Shown here piece after piece: positions 41,777 through 55,412 of a stretch of DNA of 64,000 bases. The translations under genes were made by a program, and so were the position numbers. The notes below the pieces were generated by a model. It was given only the letters and a program-made list of their open reading frames with translations. It was not told the DNA's origin and did no database searches. The stretch is taken from positions 42,276,395 through 42,340,394 of the forward strand of contig OZ024883.1 in the NCBI GenBank assembly GCA_964017185.1. Reading direction: 5' to 3'. Position 1 is the stretch's first letter; the number at the start of each line of letters is the position of its first letter. This DNA comes from Rugalucina vietnamica (lineage: Eukaryota; Mollusca; Bivalvia; Lucinida; Lucinidae).

Positions 41777-42711
41777 ATTTCAGTAATACACTATTAATCC
41801 TCGGAAGTATTTTCATTACTCATCATAGCTTATATAGCTTATCCATTTTCAACCTAGTGAATAAGTGAATGAAACGGCATGACGTTTTTCATTCGTAAAA
41901 AACAACATCACAAATTTAATCCTGCACAAATCTTTTATAAACAGTGATGCGCAATTTCAAACTTTCAACCTGTGTATAGGTAAATCACTTTCAAGGTAGG
42001 ATACGGGGTGCAACATATTCAGTTTAAGTAGGCAATTTGAATCATGTTGTTTCGGTTAAATTATTATTTTTTGAATGTTGCAGCTATATATATGAGACTT
42101 GGAGATGGTATTTCAATTTCATTATATAACTGCAAACAATTATCTAAAATCATTATTTTATGAAAAAACAAAAACACAAACAAACAAACTGCAATTGTAA
42201 TTTCAAGAGCACTATCACTAATATTCCAGAAAAGATTTAACAGCTGAAAGCAGTGAAATACAGTCTCACGGCACACAAACAAACGACACATCCAAAAAAG
42301 TAATTTCACAAAATTTGAAAATACCACTAAAACTATCAATATTGCAATCCCTTTCCAAGGTAGGAAAAAAAGCCTCCCACTACAACATAAGAAAGATAAA
42401 AAGTTTTTATGCCAAATCAGTTACCATGGAAACCAGATATAGTTTTGCAGCTTCCTAAGTGCTACCTGTGTTAACAATAATACCTAGGTGCATTACCTGT
42501 GATTTTGGCTATCATTCAATATGTAAACCAAACAGTAATATTAACCAAACTTTTTCTAAGGATGGGACCAGGAAGACCAGATATTTCTAGAGCAGCTCTA
42601 TTCTGATCAAGCCCTGAACTGGAGGGTGGGGTGAAGGTGGGTTGGGGCAATACACCTAGTCACAACCAGGTAGAAATCAAAGCTATTTTAGCCAAATTTT
42701 GTTTGTTTGTT

Positions 42712-42909
42712 TGTATTGAGGTTTAACGTCCCAGTCAACAATTTTTCAGTCATGTCGGGACGGAGCCACCACTTCCTGGGTTTTAACCAGTACTCCAATG
42801 GAGTTAATGTGTCTTGTTCAAGGACACAACATGATGACCCTTGAGGAGTTCGAACCCAGAACCTCTCGATTCGGAGTCTGACGCTCTACCACTAGGCCAC
42901 CGCGCTCCC
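42712..42909 (-). repeat. tRNA-derived SINE-like repeat in unit 1
   Basis: Best-preserved family member. Minus strand head GGAGCGCGGTGGCCTAGTGG (A box) and GGTTCTGGGTTCGAACTCC (B box), then TTGTGTCCTTGAACAAGACA. Copies at 48964-49161 and 55215-55412. Confidence 0.75.
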
Positions 42910-42965
42910 TATTTATAAGCCCTGGCACAACTGGCTGCAACTTTGCAAACATTTTGCATTTTACA

Positions 42966-43370
42966 AGAAAGAGCTTTTCACAAAAGGGAACTGAAGAATA
43001 AGTGCTCTGATCTAAGGTTCAGTTACTCAGAACTACATATTGCAAAAAATAATGGTTTTCATTATTATCATCAACACCATCTGCCCTTATAATTAACACC
43101 AACAGAAGCTAGCAACACACCTTCTGATGGCCCCAAGGAGCTGGGTATACAAATAACAGGTGCACTAAACCATGCAATCATTTTACATTTTATGAGAAAG
43201 AGCTTTTCTCAAAATAAAAGAGAAATGAAGAAAAGTACTCTGATCTGAGGTTCAGATACATATACTTAGAACTATATTACAGAATAATGGTTTTCATTAT
43301 TATCATCAACACCATCTGCACTTGTAATTAACAACAACAGAAGCTCAGTAACACACCTTCTGGTTACTCC
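42966..43370. repeat. Imperfect tandem duplication in unit
   Basis: GAAAGAGCTTTTCACAAAAG ... GGTTTTCATTATTATCATCA ... ACACACCTTCTG occurs at 42966-43130 and 43195-43370. Confidence 0.8.
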
Positions 43371-44218
43371 AATTACAAACAAATTACCTACCATTCAGCT
43401 CTACCTACCTACTACCTTAGAAACCAACCATTTTTAAACAAAATATGAAAAAAAAGATATTGAAAAAGTGATGACTAAACAACGACCAGGAACGAACACT
43501 TTAACATCAATCCTTTATACCCCAATGGGGAATAAGTAACACAAATTAAGTGACAACAAACAGGTAAGGCATACATGTGTGTTTAACTGAGAGAGCAACT
43601 ATTTCCCAAAAGGTGACCTCTCAGGTAAGTACCAAATCAAAACATTACCTATTTACCCAAATAAATAATCCAAGAAAAACTTAATGTGTGTACATTGTAG
43701 ATTCTCTTACTGAATAAACTTCTAAAAGTACATGTAAATCTAATTTTTGCCAGCAGAATATTAAATCCTTCTTTTAAATAAAGTGCTAAATTCCACCAAC
43801 AATTATCAAATACAAACACTGTTTTTGCAACATCTCAATTTCAAACTATCTGAAAGCTGAACTAAGTAGTAAAATTTTCAAGTTTAATGTCCTTTTTATC
43901 ACCAGTCAGTCCACTGAACTATCTTTCAAACAAATTTTGTTGTATAAATCTTTGGCTGAAATTGACCAGCTTTTACCCCATAAGAATATTTCAACAATTC
44001 GTTAAATCCGGCCTTTCAGGAAAGTCCAAAGATCCACAAAGTCCACCTTTCATTAAGTGATAAAGATTAAAATGAAATGCTTTAAGTCCATTACTTATAA
44101 ATTTTAATACTCAAGACTCGGTGTGACAAATCAAATATCGATTAACACAAATGGTCAAAAGTTAATCAAGAATATATATAAGTTGGCCTAGATAAGAAGT
44201 TTTGGTGGTCAGTTTTAT

Positions 44219-44345
44219 CATGGTGGCCCCCGTGGCTGAGCGGCTAAGGTTGCTGATTTGATTACTCATTTTTATCAATCTATCATCTCACAAAAAATGA
44301 GTTCAGTGGGCTTGAGACCCATGCGGGACACATGTAAATCATGCC
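44219..44345 (+). repeat. tRNA-Leu/Ser-like fragment
   Basis: GGTGGCCCCCGTGGCTGAGC (A box region) and GGGCTTGAGACCCATGCGGG are separated by about 50 bp, longer than in a normal tRNA. Probably SINE-derived. Present in all units. Confidence 0.4.
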
Positions 44346-44874
44346 AATTCTGCTTATGTATGTGTCAGGACCGAGGTGGTTTTTCTTGGAGGTAATCTCA
44401 TTTCTGTTGGCCATTTTTTGTCATGCTTTCACAAAACATTTGGATATATTTTTACCTTAATGAAAAATACGAACATCAAAATCATAAAGTTTGCTCCCCA
44501 TGTTCGAGAAAGAAAGTTTTAAACTGAAAATTTATCATGTCACAAACCCTGGTACAAGTTGTAAACCAACTATTTGAAAAATTGCATAAAAAAAAAGAAT
44601 TTCTTTGGTGAGACTCAAATAAAACTGCAATATCCCATAGTGTTCACAAGAATAAAACACTTTATAAACTACTCTGATCAATTCAAATGACATCTAAATT
44701 GACACCCGAAGTTTGAAGATGTCTCGGCATTGTCAATTTGTTAACATGTTGGTGAACGATTTAGGAGTCATCTTACATCATAACTACTAATTAAGTCTAA
44801 TAAAGTGAAATGTCAAGTCTCTTTTAAGATATTTTAAGGCCAATGAATTTTTTTCTTTTCATTCTTTTTTCTTA

Positions 44875-45083
44875 ACATCAGGACAACCTGTCCCTGTAAT
44901 ATATACCCCCTTATACACTACTTTTATATAGCAAAACTGGGGTATGTTACTAAGGGGTATACCCACAATCTATGTTTTGGAGTAAAAATAAGAAAAATAT
45001 ATAAAATAAAATTTCTACTGAAAATTTTCAATTTTTACAGATTCAGAAAATTTTATACATTGCATGGGCATGTTTTCGTAATA
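44875..45083. mobile_element. MITE B copy in 6.25-kb unit (internal deletion)
   Basis: Both arms are present but the GC-rich centre is missing (GGGGTATACCCACAATCTAT junction). Repeated in units 2 and 3 near 51126-51334 and 57377-57585. Confidence 0.7.
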
Positions 45084-46255
45084 AAAATGAGAGGTATGTC
45101 TACTGTTAAGAAAATGTTTGTTTACCTATATTACAGGTCATGGTTAAAACCTAATTTCAGGCACATTAATTTTCATTTTTCTATCCTATTTGACAGTCTT
45201 TCCTACTGAATTAACATTCCAGAACAAATGGTTTAAGTGCTCTGCTGTCATATCATATGTTTTTGCTTCAGTATTAAATTGCTGATATAAAAGCTTGTCA
45301 TGACAATGCAAATATTATAAATGGACACAGGTGATGCATCTGATTGACCCTGACCAATATATTATATATGTAAAGTATACTGGTCAACATAAGTAAAGCA
45401 ACATTGCAATTTTGTCCCATATTATGCTGAAGGCATTTAGAAGGAAGAAGGATTATTTCAAGGATATTATAAGCAAAGATGCTATCACATTGTCAATTTA
45501 TGCCTCGAAAAAAGCAGGCTTTCATATGATTAGGTTATTGATAGTAAAAACTAAGGTTGAATTGTACAAACTGAGAAAAAAACTAAATAGGTCAGTCCTA
45601 AATGAAAATTTGGGCTGGGTGATACTTATTTTGGATAGTATAGGCGATTCTCATATCTAATCTAATCAGTATGTACATTTGTTTTTCTTTCATCTACTTA
45701 ATGCTCTCTCTAGCATTAATTTAATTACATATTCTTTCAGCCAGGGAAAAGAAAATGCTGCCTTAAGACTGGTATTATAGATGTAGTAAGTAAAAGCACA
45801 CATCTTAAAAGCCCATATTTTTTTTGTAAACTGTGATTACGAGTCTTTGGAGGTCTAATCGGTTTGCTTGAAATTGTGTGCTTGAAAGACCTTGAGACTG
45901 AGAACTTACTTATTTCCATGTTTAGAATCTTATGAACCATGACTTTGACATGCTCAATCTCTTACTTTATGCCCCATTACATACTAATTGGTGCCTGTTA
46001 ACATAGCAGTTTCCTGTTCTGTTGCCTAATTGCCAATTATTTGGTTTGTTTACAACTTGGTGCCATTATAGTTATACCCCCTACCCACCTCTCATTCTTT
46101 CATCACATATTGCGTATTAAAACAGAAATGGCATACAATGATACAAATGTTCTCAGAAATTTACAACAGCAAGTTTCACAAAACCACCATGGAAGTACAA
46201 CACCAGAATCTCTTCCTCTCCCCCAACCCCCACCCCCACCCACCTCCCAACCCGT

Positions 46256-49200
46256 GGCGTGGCCTCTAGATCACGTGACATAATGTTTTTCATCGGGAAA
46301 TGAAGAACATCAAGAAAGATACTTTCATCTAGGGCGATTGCAATAAAAATGTAAACATTAAGATTTGTCCCTAATTTCGATAAATGTTTTTTGTACAATG
46401 AATTTCATTTATATTATAGCTTTTCTTTGTCAATCCTGTATTGGACATTAATTACGAGCCGAGTAAAAGTATTAATTATGAGTAAAAGTATTAATTATGA
46501 TTCACATCAATTTTGTATGTAATACATCCTTAAGTGGGGGTAAATTTTATGTAGTTATTTCTATTTTGCAAATACATATTTTTACAATACTGAATAATAT
46601 ATACATATTTAATACATATTTTTGCCACAAGATAAAATATTTTGAAAGCAACCAGACTGTGATTAAATGTGTATTTCCAGTTCATTGCAATTAAGTGATC
46701 AAGGTAAATCCAACTCTCAGGTGACAAACTGTCAAGCTCAGACTTATCACTGGGACGGAACATGGCCCAACCAGGACTCAAACCCAAGGCTTGGCCTCTC
46801 TCTAACCGTGTGAGCACTCTGCTGGCTAAGCTATCGAGACCTATGATCGACCCATTAGATTTTCTCCCTGCTTAATTAGATTCATCCCCGAATCTGCTAG
46901 GAACCATGCCAGAACAGAAGAGACAATTCTTTTTCTGCTTACTGGCTGAACAAGACCAAACTGAGCCACCAAATGTCACAGGGGCGAAAAAAAAGTGGCC
47001 CAACCGGGACTCCAACCCAGGGCCACTCGCCTACCCTGCAAGCACTCTGCCGGTTGAGCTACTGAGACATCCCTTAATCAAACAAATATTTATTTCATTT
47101 CTTGCTCATGACCAATGAGGTAAACAGATGCGGTCATGTTGGGACAGTCATCCATCCTAACCTCACCGTCTTGAGCAATTTTAACCAAGTTGTTAACCGA
47201 TACACAGTGCTTATTCTTTCACAAGTAACTGACACCCAGGGAGAGATTATGCCAAATGGAAACCTAAACTATCTGCTCCTGAACATAGTCTCAGAAAGGC
47301 TTCCAACTGATATAACATCATGAGTCATGTGGGATAGGATAAAAATATTCAGGTTTGACCAATTTTCATGATAATTTTGAGCATTTATTTTCAATTTTTA
47401 CCTATTGGAATGCACAAGGAATAAATCTAGAATTTTAAAAAATAAATCATAAATCTTTCAATCAGCTTGTGAATCAAAATGTAACAAATCCAAGCTGTTA
47501 TGCTGCCAAAATCTTTCAACTAAAATTTCTGCCAAGTTTCTTATCAAATCAAAACCACACCAAGAAGGTGTGAATTGAAAAACATTTCACACCTTGTATT
47601 GTAAAAATAATTTCACACCTGTCTTAAAAATATCAAATATTAAGCTGCTTTTTTAGCTGGTTATAGCTTTAAGTTAATATGGGCAGCTGATCAGTTCCGA
47701 AGATCATTCTAAGCTCAATTGAGCCCCTTTAATTAAGCCAGCTTGGTATTGAACCTTGGCGGAACCTCTAAAGATGTGTTGTTGTTTTTTTAATTAATTT
47801 GACATGTCTCAGATGTCTTCAACTAACTAAAATTGATGTCGAACTTAACACTGACAGAAAAAAAATTGTGCATCAAGTATTAAGATATCCATTTTTTTTT
47901 TCTTTTAATAATTCCATGTCTCAGATGTCTTCAACTAACTAAAATTGATGTTGAACTTAACACTGACAGAAAAAAAAAATGTGCATCAAGTATTAATATC
48001 CATTTTTTTTTTCTTTTAATAATTCCATATTTCAGTAATACACTATTAATCCTCGGAAGTATTTTCATTACTCATCATAGCTTATATAGCTTATCCATTT
48101 TCAACCTAGTGAATAAGTGAATGAAACGGCATGACGTTTTTCATTCGTAAAAAACAACATCACAAATTTAATCCTGCACAAATCTTTTATAAACAGTGAT
48201 GCGCAATTTCAAACTTTCAACCTGTGTATAGGTAAATCACTTTCAAGGTAGGATACGGGGTGCAACATATTCAGTTTAAGTAGGCAATTTGAATCATGTT
48301 GTTTCGGTTAAATTATTATTTTTTGAATGTTGCAGCTATATATATGAGACTTGGAGATGGTATTTCAATTTCATTATATAACTGCAAACAATTATCTAAA
48401 ATCATTATTTTATGAAAAAACAAAAACACAAACAAACAAACTGCAATTGTAATTTCAAGAGCACTATCACTAATATTCCAGAAAAGATTTAACAGCTGAA
48501 AGCAGTGAAATACAGTCTCACGGCACACAAACAAACGACACATCCAAAAAAGTAATTTCACAAAATTTGAAAATACCACTAAAACTATCAATATTGCAAT
48601 CCCTTTCCAAGGTAGGAAAAAAAGCCTCCCACTACAACATAAGAAAGATAAAAAGTTTTTATGCCAAATCAGTTACCATGGAAACCAGATATAGTTTTGC
48701 AGCTTCCTAAGTGCTACCTGTGTTAACAATAATACCTAGGTGCATTACCTGTGATTTTGGCTATCATTCAATATGTAAACCAAACAGTAATATTAACCAA
48801 ACTTTTTCTAAGGATGGGACCAGGAAGACCAGATATTTCTAGAGCAGCTCTATTCTGATCAAGCCCTGAACTGGAGGGTGGGGTGAAGGTGGGTTGGGGC
48901 AATACACCTAGTCACAACCAGGTAGAAATCAAAGCTATTTTAGCCAAATTTTGTTTGTTTGTTTGTATTGAGGTTTAACGTCCCAGTCAACAATTTTTCA
49001 GTCATGTCGGGACGGAGCCACCACTTCCTGGGTTTTAACCAGTACTCCAATGGAGTTAATGTGTCTTGTTCAAGGACACAACATGATGACCCTTGAGGAG
49101 TTCGAACCCAGAACCTCTCGATTCGGAGTCTGACGCTCTACCACTAGGCCACCGCGCTCCCTATTTATAAGCCCTGGCACAACTGGCTGCAACTTTGCAA

Positions 49201-52200
49201 ACATTTTGCATTTTACAAGAAAGAGCTTTTCACAAAAGGGAACTGAAGAATAAGTGCTCTGATCTAAGGTTCAGTTACTCAGAACTACATATTGCAAAAA
49301 ATAATGGTTTTCATTATTATCATCAACACCATCTGCCCTTATAATTAACACCAACAGAAGCTAGCAACACACCTTCTGATGGCCCCAAGGAGCTGGGTAT
49401 ACAAATAACAGGTGCACTAAACCATGCAATCATTTTACATTTTATGAGAAAGAGCTTTTCTCAAAATAAAAGAGAAATGAAGAAAAGTACTCTGATCTGA
49501 GGTTCAGATACATATACTTAGAACTATATTACAGAATAATGGTTTTCATTATTATCATCAACACCATCTGCACTTGTAATTAACAACAACAGAAGCTCAG
49601 TAACACACCTTCTGGTTACTCCAATTACAAACAAATTACCTACCATTCAGCTCTACCTACCTACTACCTTAGAAACCAACCATTTTTAAACAAAATATGA
49701 AAAAAAAGATATTGAAAAAGTGATGACTAAACAACGACCAGGAACGAACACTTTAACATCAATCCTTTATACCCCAATGGGGAATAAGTAACACAAATTA
49801 AGTGACAACAAACAGGTAAGGCATACATGTGTGTTTAACTGAGAGAGCAACTATTTCCCAAAAGGTGACCTCTCAGGTAAGTACCAAATCAAAACATTAC
49901 CTATTTACCCAAATAAATAATCCAAGAAAAACTTAATGTGTGTACATTGTAGATTCTCTTACTGAATAAACTTCTAAAAGTACATGTAAATCTAATTTTT
50001 GCCAGCAGAATATTAAATCCTTCTTTTAAATAAAGTGCTAAATTCCACCAACAATTATCAAATACAAACACTGTTTTTGCAACATCTCAATTTCAAACTA
50101 TCTGAAAGCTGAACTAAGTAGTAAAATTTTCAAGTTTAATGTCCTTTTTATCACCAGTCAGTCCACTGAACTATCTTTCAAACAAATTTTGTTGTATAAA
50201 TCTTTGGCTGAAATTGACCAGCTTTTACCCCATAAGAATATTTCAACAATTCGTTAAATCCGGCCTTTCAGGAAAGTCCAAAGATCCACAAAGTCCACCT
50301 TTCATTAAGTGATAAAGATTAAAATGAAATGCTTTAAGTCCATTACTTATAAATTTTAATACTCAAGACTCGGTGTGACAAATCAAATATCGATTAACAC
50401 AAATGGTCAAAAGTTAATCAAGAATATATATAAGTTGGCCTAGATAAGAAGTTTTGGTGGTCAGTTTTATCATGGTGGCCCCCGTGGCTGAGCGGCTAAG
50501 GTTGCTGATTTGATTACTCATTTTTATCAATCTATCATCTCACAAAAAATGAGTTCAGTGGGCTTGAGACCCATGCGGGACACATGTAAATCATGCCAAT
50601 TCTGCTTATGTATGTGTCAGGACCGAGGTGGTTTTTCTTGGAGGTAATCTCATTTCTGTTGGCCATTTTTTGTCATGCTTTCACAAAACATTTGGATATA
50701 TTTTTACCTTAATGAAAAATACGAACATCAAAATCATAAAGTTTGCTCCCCATGTTCGAGAAAGAAAGTTTTAAACTGAAAATTTATCATGTCACAAACC
50801 CTGGTACAAGTTGTAAACCAACTATTTGAAAAATTGCATAAAAAAAAGAATTTCTTTGGTGAGACTCAAATAAAACTGCAATATCCCATAGTGTTCACAA
50901 GAATAAAACACTTTATAAACTACTCTGATCAATTCAAATGACATCTAAATTGACACCCGAAGTTTGAAGATGTCTCGGCATTGTCAATTTGTTAACATGT
51001 TGGTGAACGATTTAGGAGTCATCTTACATCATAACTACTAATTAAGTCTAATAAAGTGAAATGTCAAGTCTCTTTTAAGATATTTTAAGGCCAATGAATT
51101 TTTTTCTTTTCATTCTTTTTTCTTAACATCAGGACAACCTGTCCCTGTAATATATACCCCCTTATACACTACTTTTATATAGCAAAACTGGGGTATGTTA
51201 CTAAGGGGTATACCCACAATCTATGTTTTGGAGTAAAAATAAGAAAAATATATAAAATAAAATTTCTACTGAAAATTTTCAATTTTTACAGATTCAGAAA
51301 ATTTTATACATTGCATGGGCATGTTTTCGTAATAAAAATGAGAGGTATGTCTACTGTTAAGAAAATGTTTGTTTACCTATATTACAGGTCATGGTTAAAA
51401 CCTAATTTCAGGCACATTAATTTTCATTTTTCTATCCTATTTGACAGTCTTTCCTACTGAATTAACATTCCAGAACAAATGGTTTAAGTGCTCTGCTGTC
51501 ATATCATATGTTTTTGCTTCAGTATTAAATTGCTGATATAAAAGCTTGTCATGACAATGCAAATATTATAAATGGACACAGGTGATGCATCTGATTGACC
51601 CTGACCAATATATTATATATGTAAAGTATACTGGTCAACATAAGTAAAGCAACATTGCAATTTTGTCCCATATTATGCTGAAGGCATTTAGAAGGAAGAA
51701 GGATTATTTCAAGGATATTATAAGCAAAGATGCTATCACATTGTCAATTTATGCCTCGAAAAAAGCAGGCTTTCATATGATTAGGTTATTGATAGTAAAA
51801 ACTAAGGTTGAATTGTACAAACTGAGAAAAAAACTAAATAGGTCAGTCCTAAATGAAAATTTGGGCTGGGTGATACTTATTTTGGATAGTATAGGCGATT
51901 CTCATATCTAATCTAATCAGTATGTACATTTGTTTTTCTTTCATCTACTTAATGCTCTCTCTAGCATTAATTTAATTACATATTCTTTCAGCCAGGGAAA
52001 AGAAAATGCTGCCTTAAGACTGGTATTATAGATGTAGTAAGTAAAAGCACACATCTTAAAAGCCCATATTTTTTTTGTAAACTGTGATTACGAGTCTTTG
52101 GAGGTCTAATCGGTTTGCTTGAAATTGTGTGCTTGAAAGACCTTGAGACTGAGAACTTACTTATTTCCATGTTTAGAATCTTATGAACCATGACTTTGAC

Positions 52201-52506
52201 ATGCTCAATCTCTTACTTTATGCCCCATTACATACTAATTGGTGCCTGTTAACATAGCAGTTTCCTGTTCTGTTGCCTAATTGCCAATTATTTGGTTTGT
52301 TTACAACTTGGTGCCATTATAGTTATACCCCCTACCCACCTCTCATTCTTTCATCACATATTGCGTATTAAAACAGAAATGGCATACAATGATACAAATG
52401 TTCTCAGAAATTTACAACAGCAAGTTTCACAAAACCACCATGGAAGTACAACACCAGAATCTCTTCCTCTCCCCCAACCCCCACCCCCACCCACCTCCCA
52501 ACCCGT
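46256..52506. repeat. 6.25-kb tandem unit, copy 2
   Basis: Head-to-tail repeat of copy 1. Junction sequence is CACCTCCCAACCCGTGGCGT. Confidence 0.95.
48964..49161 (-). repeat. SINE-like repeat in unit 2
   Basis: Same sequence as 42712-42909. Confidence 0.75.
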
Positions 52507-55214
52507 GGCGTGGCCTCTAGATCACGTGACATAATGTTTTTCATCGGGAAATGAAGAACATCAAGAAAGATACTTTCATCTAGGGCGATTGCAATAAAAA
52601 TGTAAACATTAAGATTTGTCCCTAATTTCGATAAATGTTTTTTGTACAATGAATTTCATTTATATTATAGCTTTTCTTTGTCAATCCTGTATTGGACATT
52701 AATTACGAGCCGAGTAAAAGTATTAATTATGAGTAAAAGTATTAATTATGATTCACATCAATTTTGTATGTAATACATCCTTAAGTGGGGGTAAATTTTA
52801 TGTAGTTATTTCTATTTTGCAAATACATATTTTTACAATACTGAATAATATATACATATTTAATACATATTTTTGCCACAAGATAAAATATTTTGAAAGC
52901 AACCAGACTGTGATTAAATGTGTATTTCCAGTTCATTGCAATTAAGTGATCAAGGTAAATCCAACTCTCAGGTGACAAACTGTCAAGCTCAGACTTATCA
53001 CTGGGACGGAACATGGCCCAACCAGGACTCAAACCCAAGGCTTGGCCTCTCTCTAACCGTGTGAGCACTCTGCTGGCTAAGCTATCGAGACCTATGATCG
53101 ACCCATTAGATTTTCTCCCTGCTTAATTAGATTCATCCCCGAATCTGCTAGGAACCATGCCAGAACAGAAGAGACAATTCTTTTTCTGCTTACTGGCTGA
53201 ACAAGACCAAACTGAGCCACCAAATGTCACAGGGGCGAAAAAAAAGTGGCCCAACCGGGACTCCAACCCAGGGCCACTCGCCTACCCTGCAAGCACTCTG
53301 CCGGTTGAGCTACTGAGACATCCCTTAATCAAACAAATATTTATTTCATTTCTTGCTCATGACCAATGAGGTAAACAGATGCGGTCATGTTGGGACAGTC
53401 ATCCATCCTAACCTCACCGTCTTGAGCAATTTTAACCAAGTTGTTAACCGATACACAGTGCTTATTCTTTCACAAGTAACTGACACCCAGGGAGAGATTA
53501 TGCCAAATGGAAACCTAAACTATCTGCTCCTGAACATAGTCTCAGAAAGGCTTCCAACTGATATAACATCATGAGTCATGTGGGATAGGATAAAAATATT
53601 CAGGTTTGACCAATTTTCATGATAATTTTGAGCATTTATTTTCAATTTTTACCTATTGGAATGCACAAGGAATAAATCTAGAATTTTAAAAAATAAATCA
53701 TAAATCTTTCAATCAGCTTGTGAATCAAAATGTAACAAATCCAAGCTGTTATGCTGCCAAAATCTTTCAACTAAAATTTCTGCCAAGTTTCTTATCAAAT
53801 CAAAACCACACCAAGAAGGTGTGAATTGAAAAACATTTCACACCTTGTATTGTAAAAATAATTTCACACCTGTCTTAAAAATATCAAATATTAAGCTGCT
53901 TTTTTAGCTGGTTATAGCTTTAAGTTAATATGGGCAGCTGATCAGTTCCGAAGATCATTCTAAGCTCAATTGAGCCCCTTTAATTAAGCCAGCTTGGTAT
54001 TGAACCTTGGCGGAACCTCTAAAGATGTGTTGTTGTTTTTTTAATTAATTTGACATGTCTCAGATGTCTTCAACTAACTAAAATTGATGTCGAACTTAAC
54101 ACTGACAGAAAAAAAATTGTGCATCAAGTATTAAGATATCCATTTTTTTTTTCTTTTAATAATTCCATGTCTCAGATGTCTTCAACTAACTAAAATTGAT
54201 GTTGAACTTAACACTGACAGAAAAAAAAAATGTGCATCAAGTATTAATATCCATTTTTTTTTTCTTTTAATAATTCCATATTTCAGTAATACACTATTAA
54301 TCCTCGGAAGTATTTTCATTACTCATCATAGCTTATATAGCTTATCCATTTTCAACCTAGTGAATAAGTGAATGAAACGGCATGACGTTTTTCATTCGTA
54401 AAAAACAACATCACAAATTTAATCCTGCACAAATCTTTTATAAACAGTGATGCGCAATTTCAAACTTTCAACCTGTGTATAGGTAAATCACTTTCAAGGT
54501 AGGATACGGGGTGCAACATATTCAGTTTAAGTAGGCAATTTGAATCATGTTGTTTCGGTTAAATTATTATTTTTTGAATGTTGCAGCTATATATATGAGA
54601 CTTGGAGATGGTATTTCAATTTCATTATATAACTGCAAACAATTATCTAAAATCATTATTTTATGAAAAAACAAAAACACAAACAAACAAACTGCAATTG
54701 TAATTTCAAGAGCACTATCACTAATATTCCAGAAAAGATTTAACAGCTGAAAGCAGTGAAATACAGTCTCACGGCACACAAACAAACGACACATCCAAAA
54801 AAGTAATTTCACAAAATTTGAAAATACCACTAAAACTATCAATATTGCAATCCCTTTCCAAGGTAGGAAAAAAAGCCTCCCACTACAACATAAGAAAGAT
54901 AAAAAGTTTTTATGCCAAATCAGTTACCATGGAAACCAGATATAGTTTTGCAGCTTCCTAAGTGCTACCTGTGTTAACAATAATACCTAGGTGCATTACC
55001 TGTGATTTTGGCTATCATTCAATATGTAAACCAAACAGTAATATTAACCAAACTTTTTCTAAGGATGGGACCAGGAAGACCAGATATTTCTAGAGCAGCT
55101 CTATTCTGATCAAGCCCTGAACTGGAGGGTGGGGTGAAGGTGGGTTGGGGCAATACACCTAGTCACAACCAGGTAGAAATCAAAGCTATTTTAGCCAAAT
55201 TTTGTTTGTTTGTT

Positions 55215-55412
55215 TGTATTGAGGTTTAACGTCCCAGTCAACAATTTTTCAGTCATGTCGGGACGGAGCCACCACTTCCTGGGTTTTAACCAGTACTCCA
55301 ATGGAGTTAATGTGTCTTGTTCAAGGACACAACATGATGACCCTTGAGGAGTTCGAACCCAGAACCTCTCGATTCGGAGTCTGACGCTCTACCACTAGGC
55401 CACCGCGCTCCC
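55215..55412 (-). repeat. SINE-like repeat in unit 3
   Basis: Same sequence as 42712-42909. Confidence 0.75.

Larger units (their letters stand above)
40004..46255. repeat. 6.25-kb tandem unit, copy 1
   Basis: Begins GGCGTGGCCTCTAGATCACG; the same bases restart at 46256 and 52507. Copy 1 is 6252 bp (nine A's at about 44588), copy 2 is 6251 (eight A's); otherwise they look identical by eye across many sampled lines. Contents: tRNA-like repeats, a SINE-like repeat, a MITE B, simple tandem duplications. No frame resembles a known protein; the 82-codon frame at 45412 recurs only because the unit does. Confidence 0.95.

Noticed and set aside
44219-44345. tRNA-Leu gene
   Set aside because: A and B boxes are too far apart and the stems do not close.
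45412-45660. 82-codon frame conserved in three places (45412, 51663, 63258)
   Set aside because: Conservation is due to the whole 6.25-kb unit being repeated; no similarity to a family I know and no third-position pattern can be judged.
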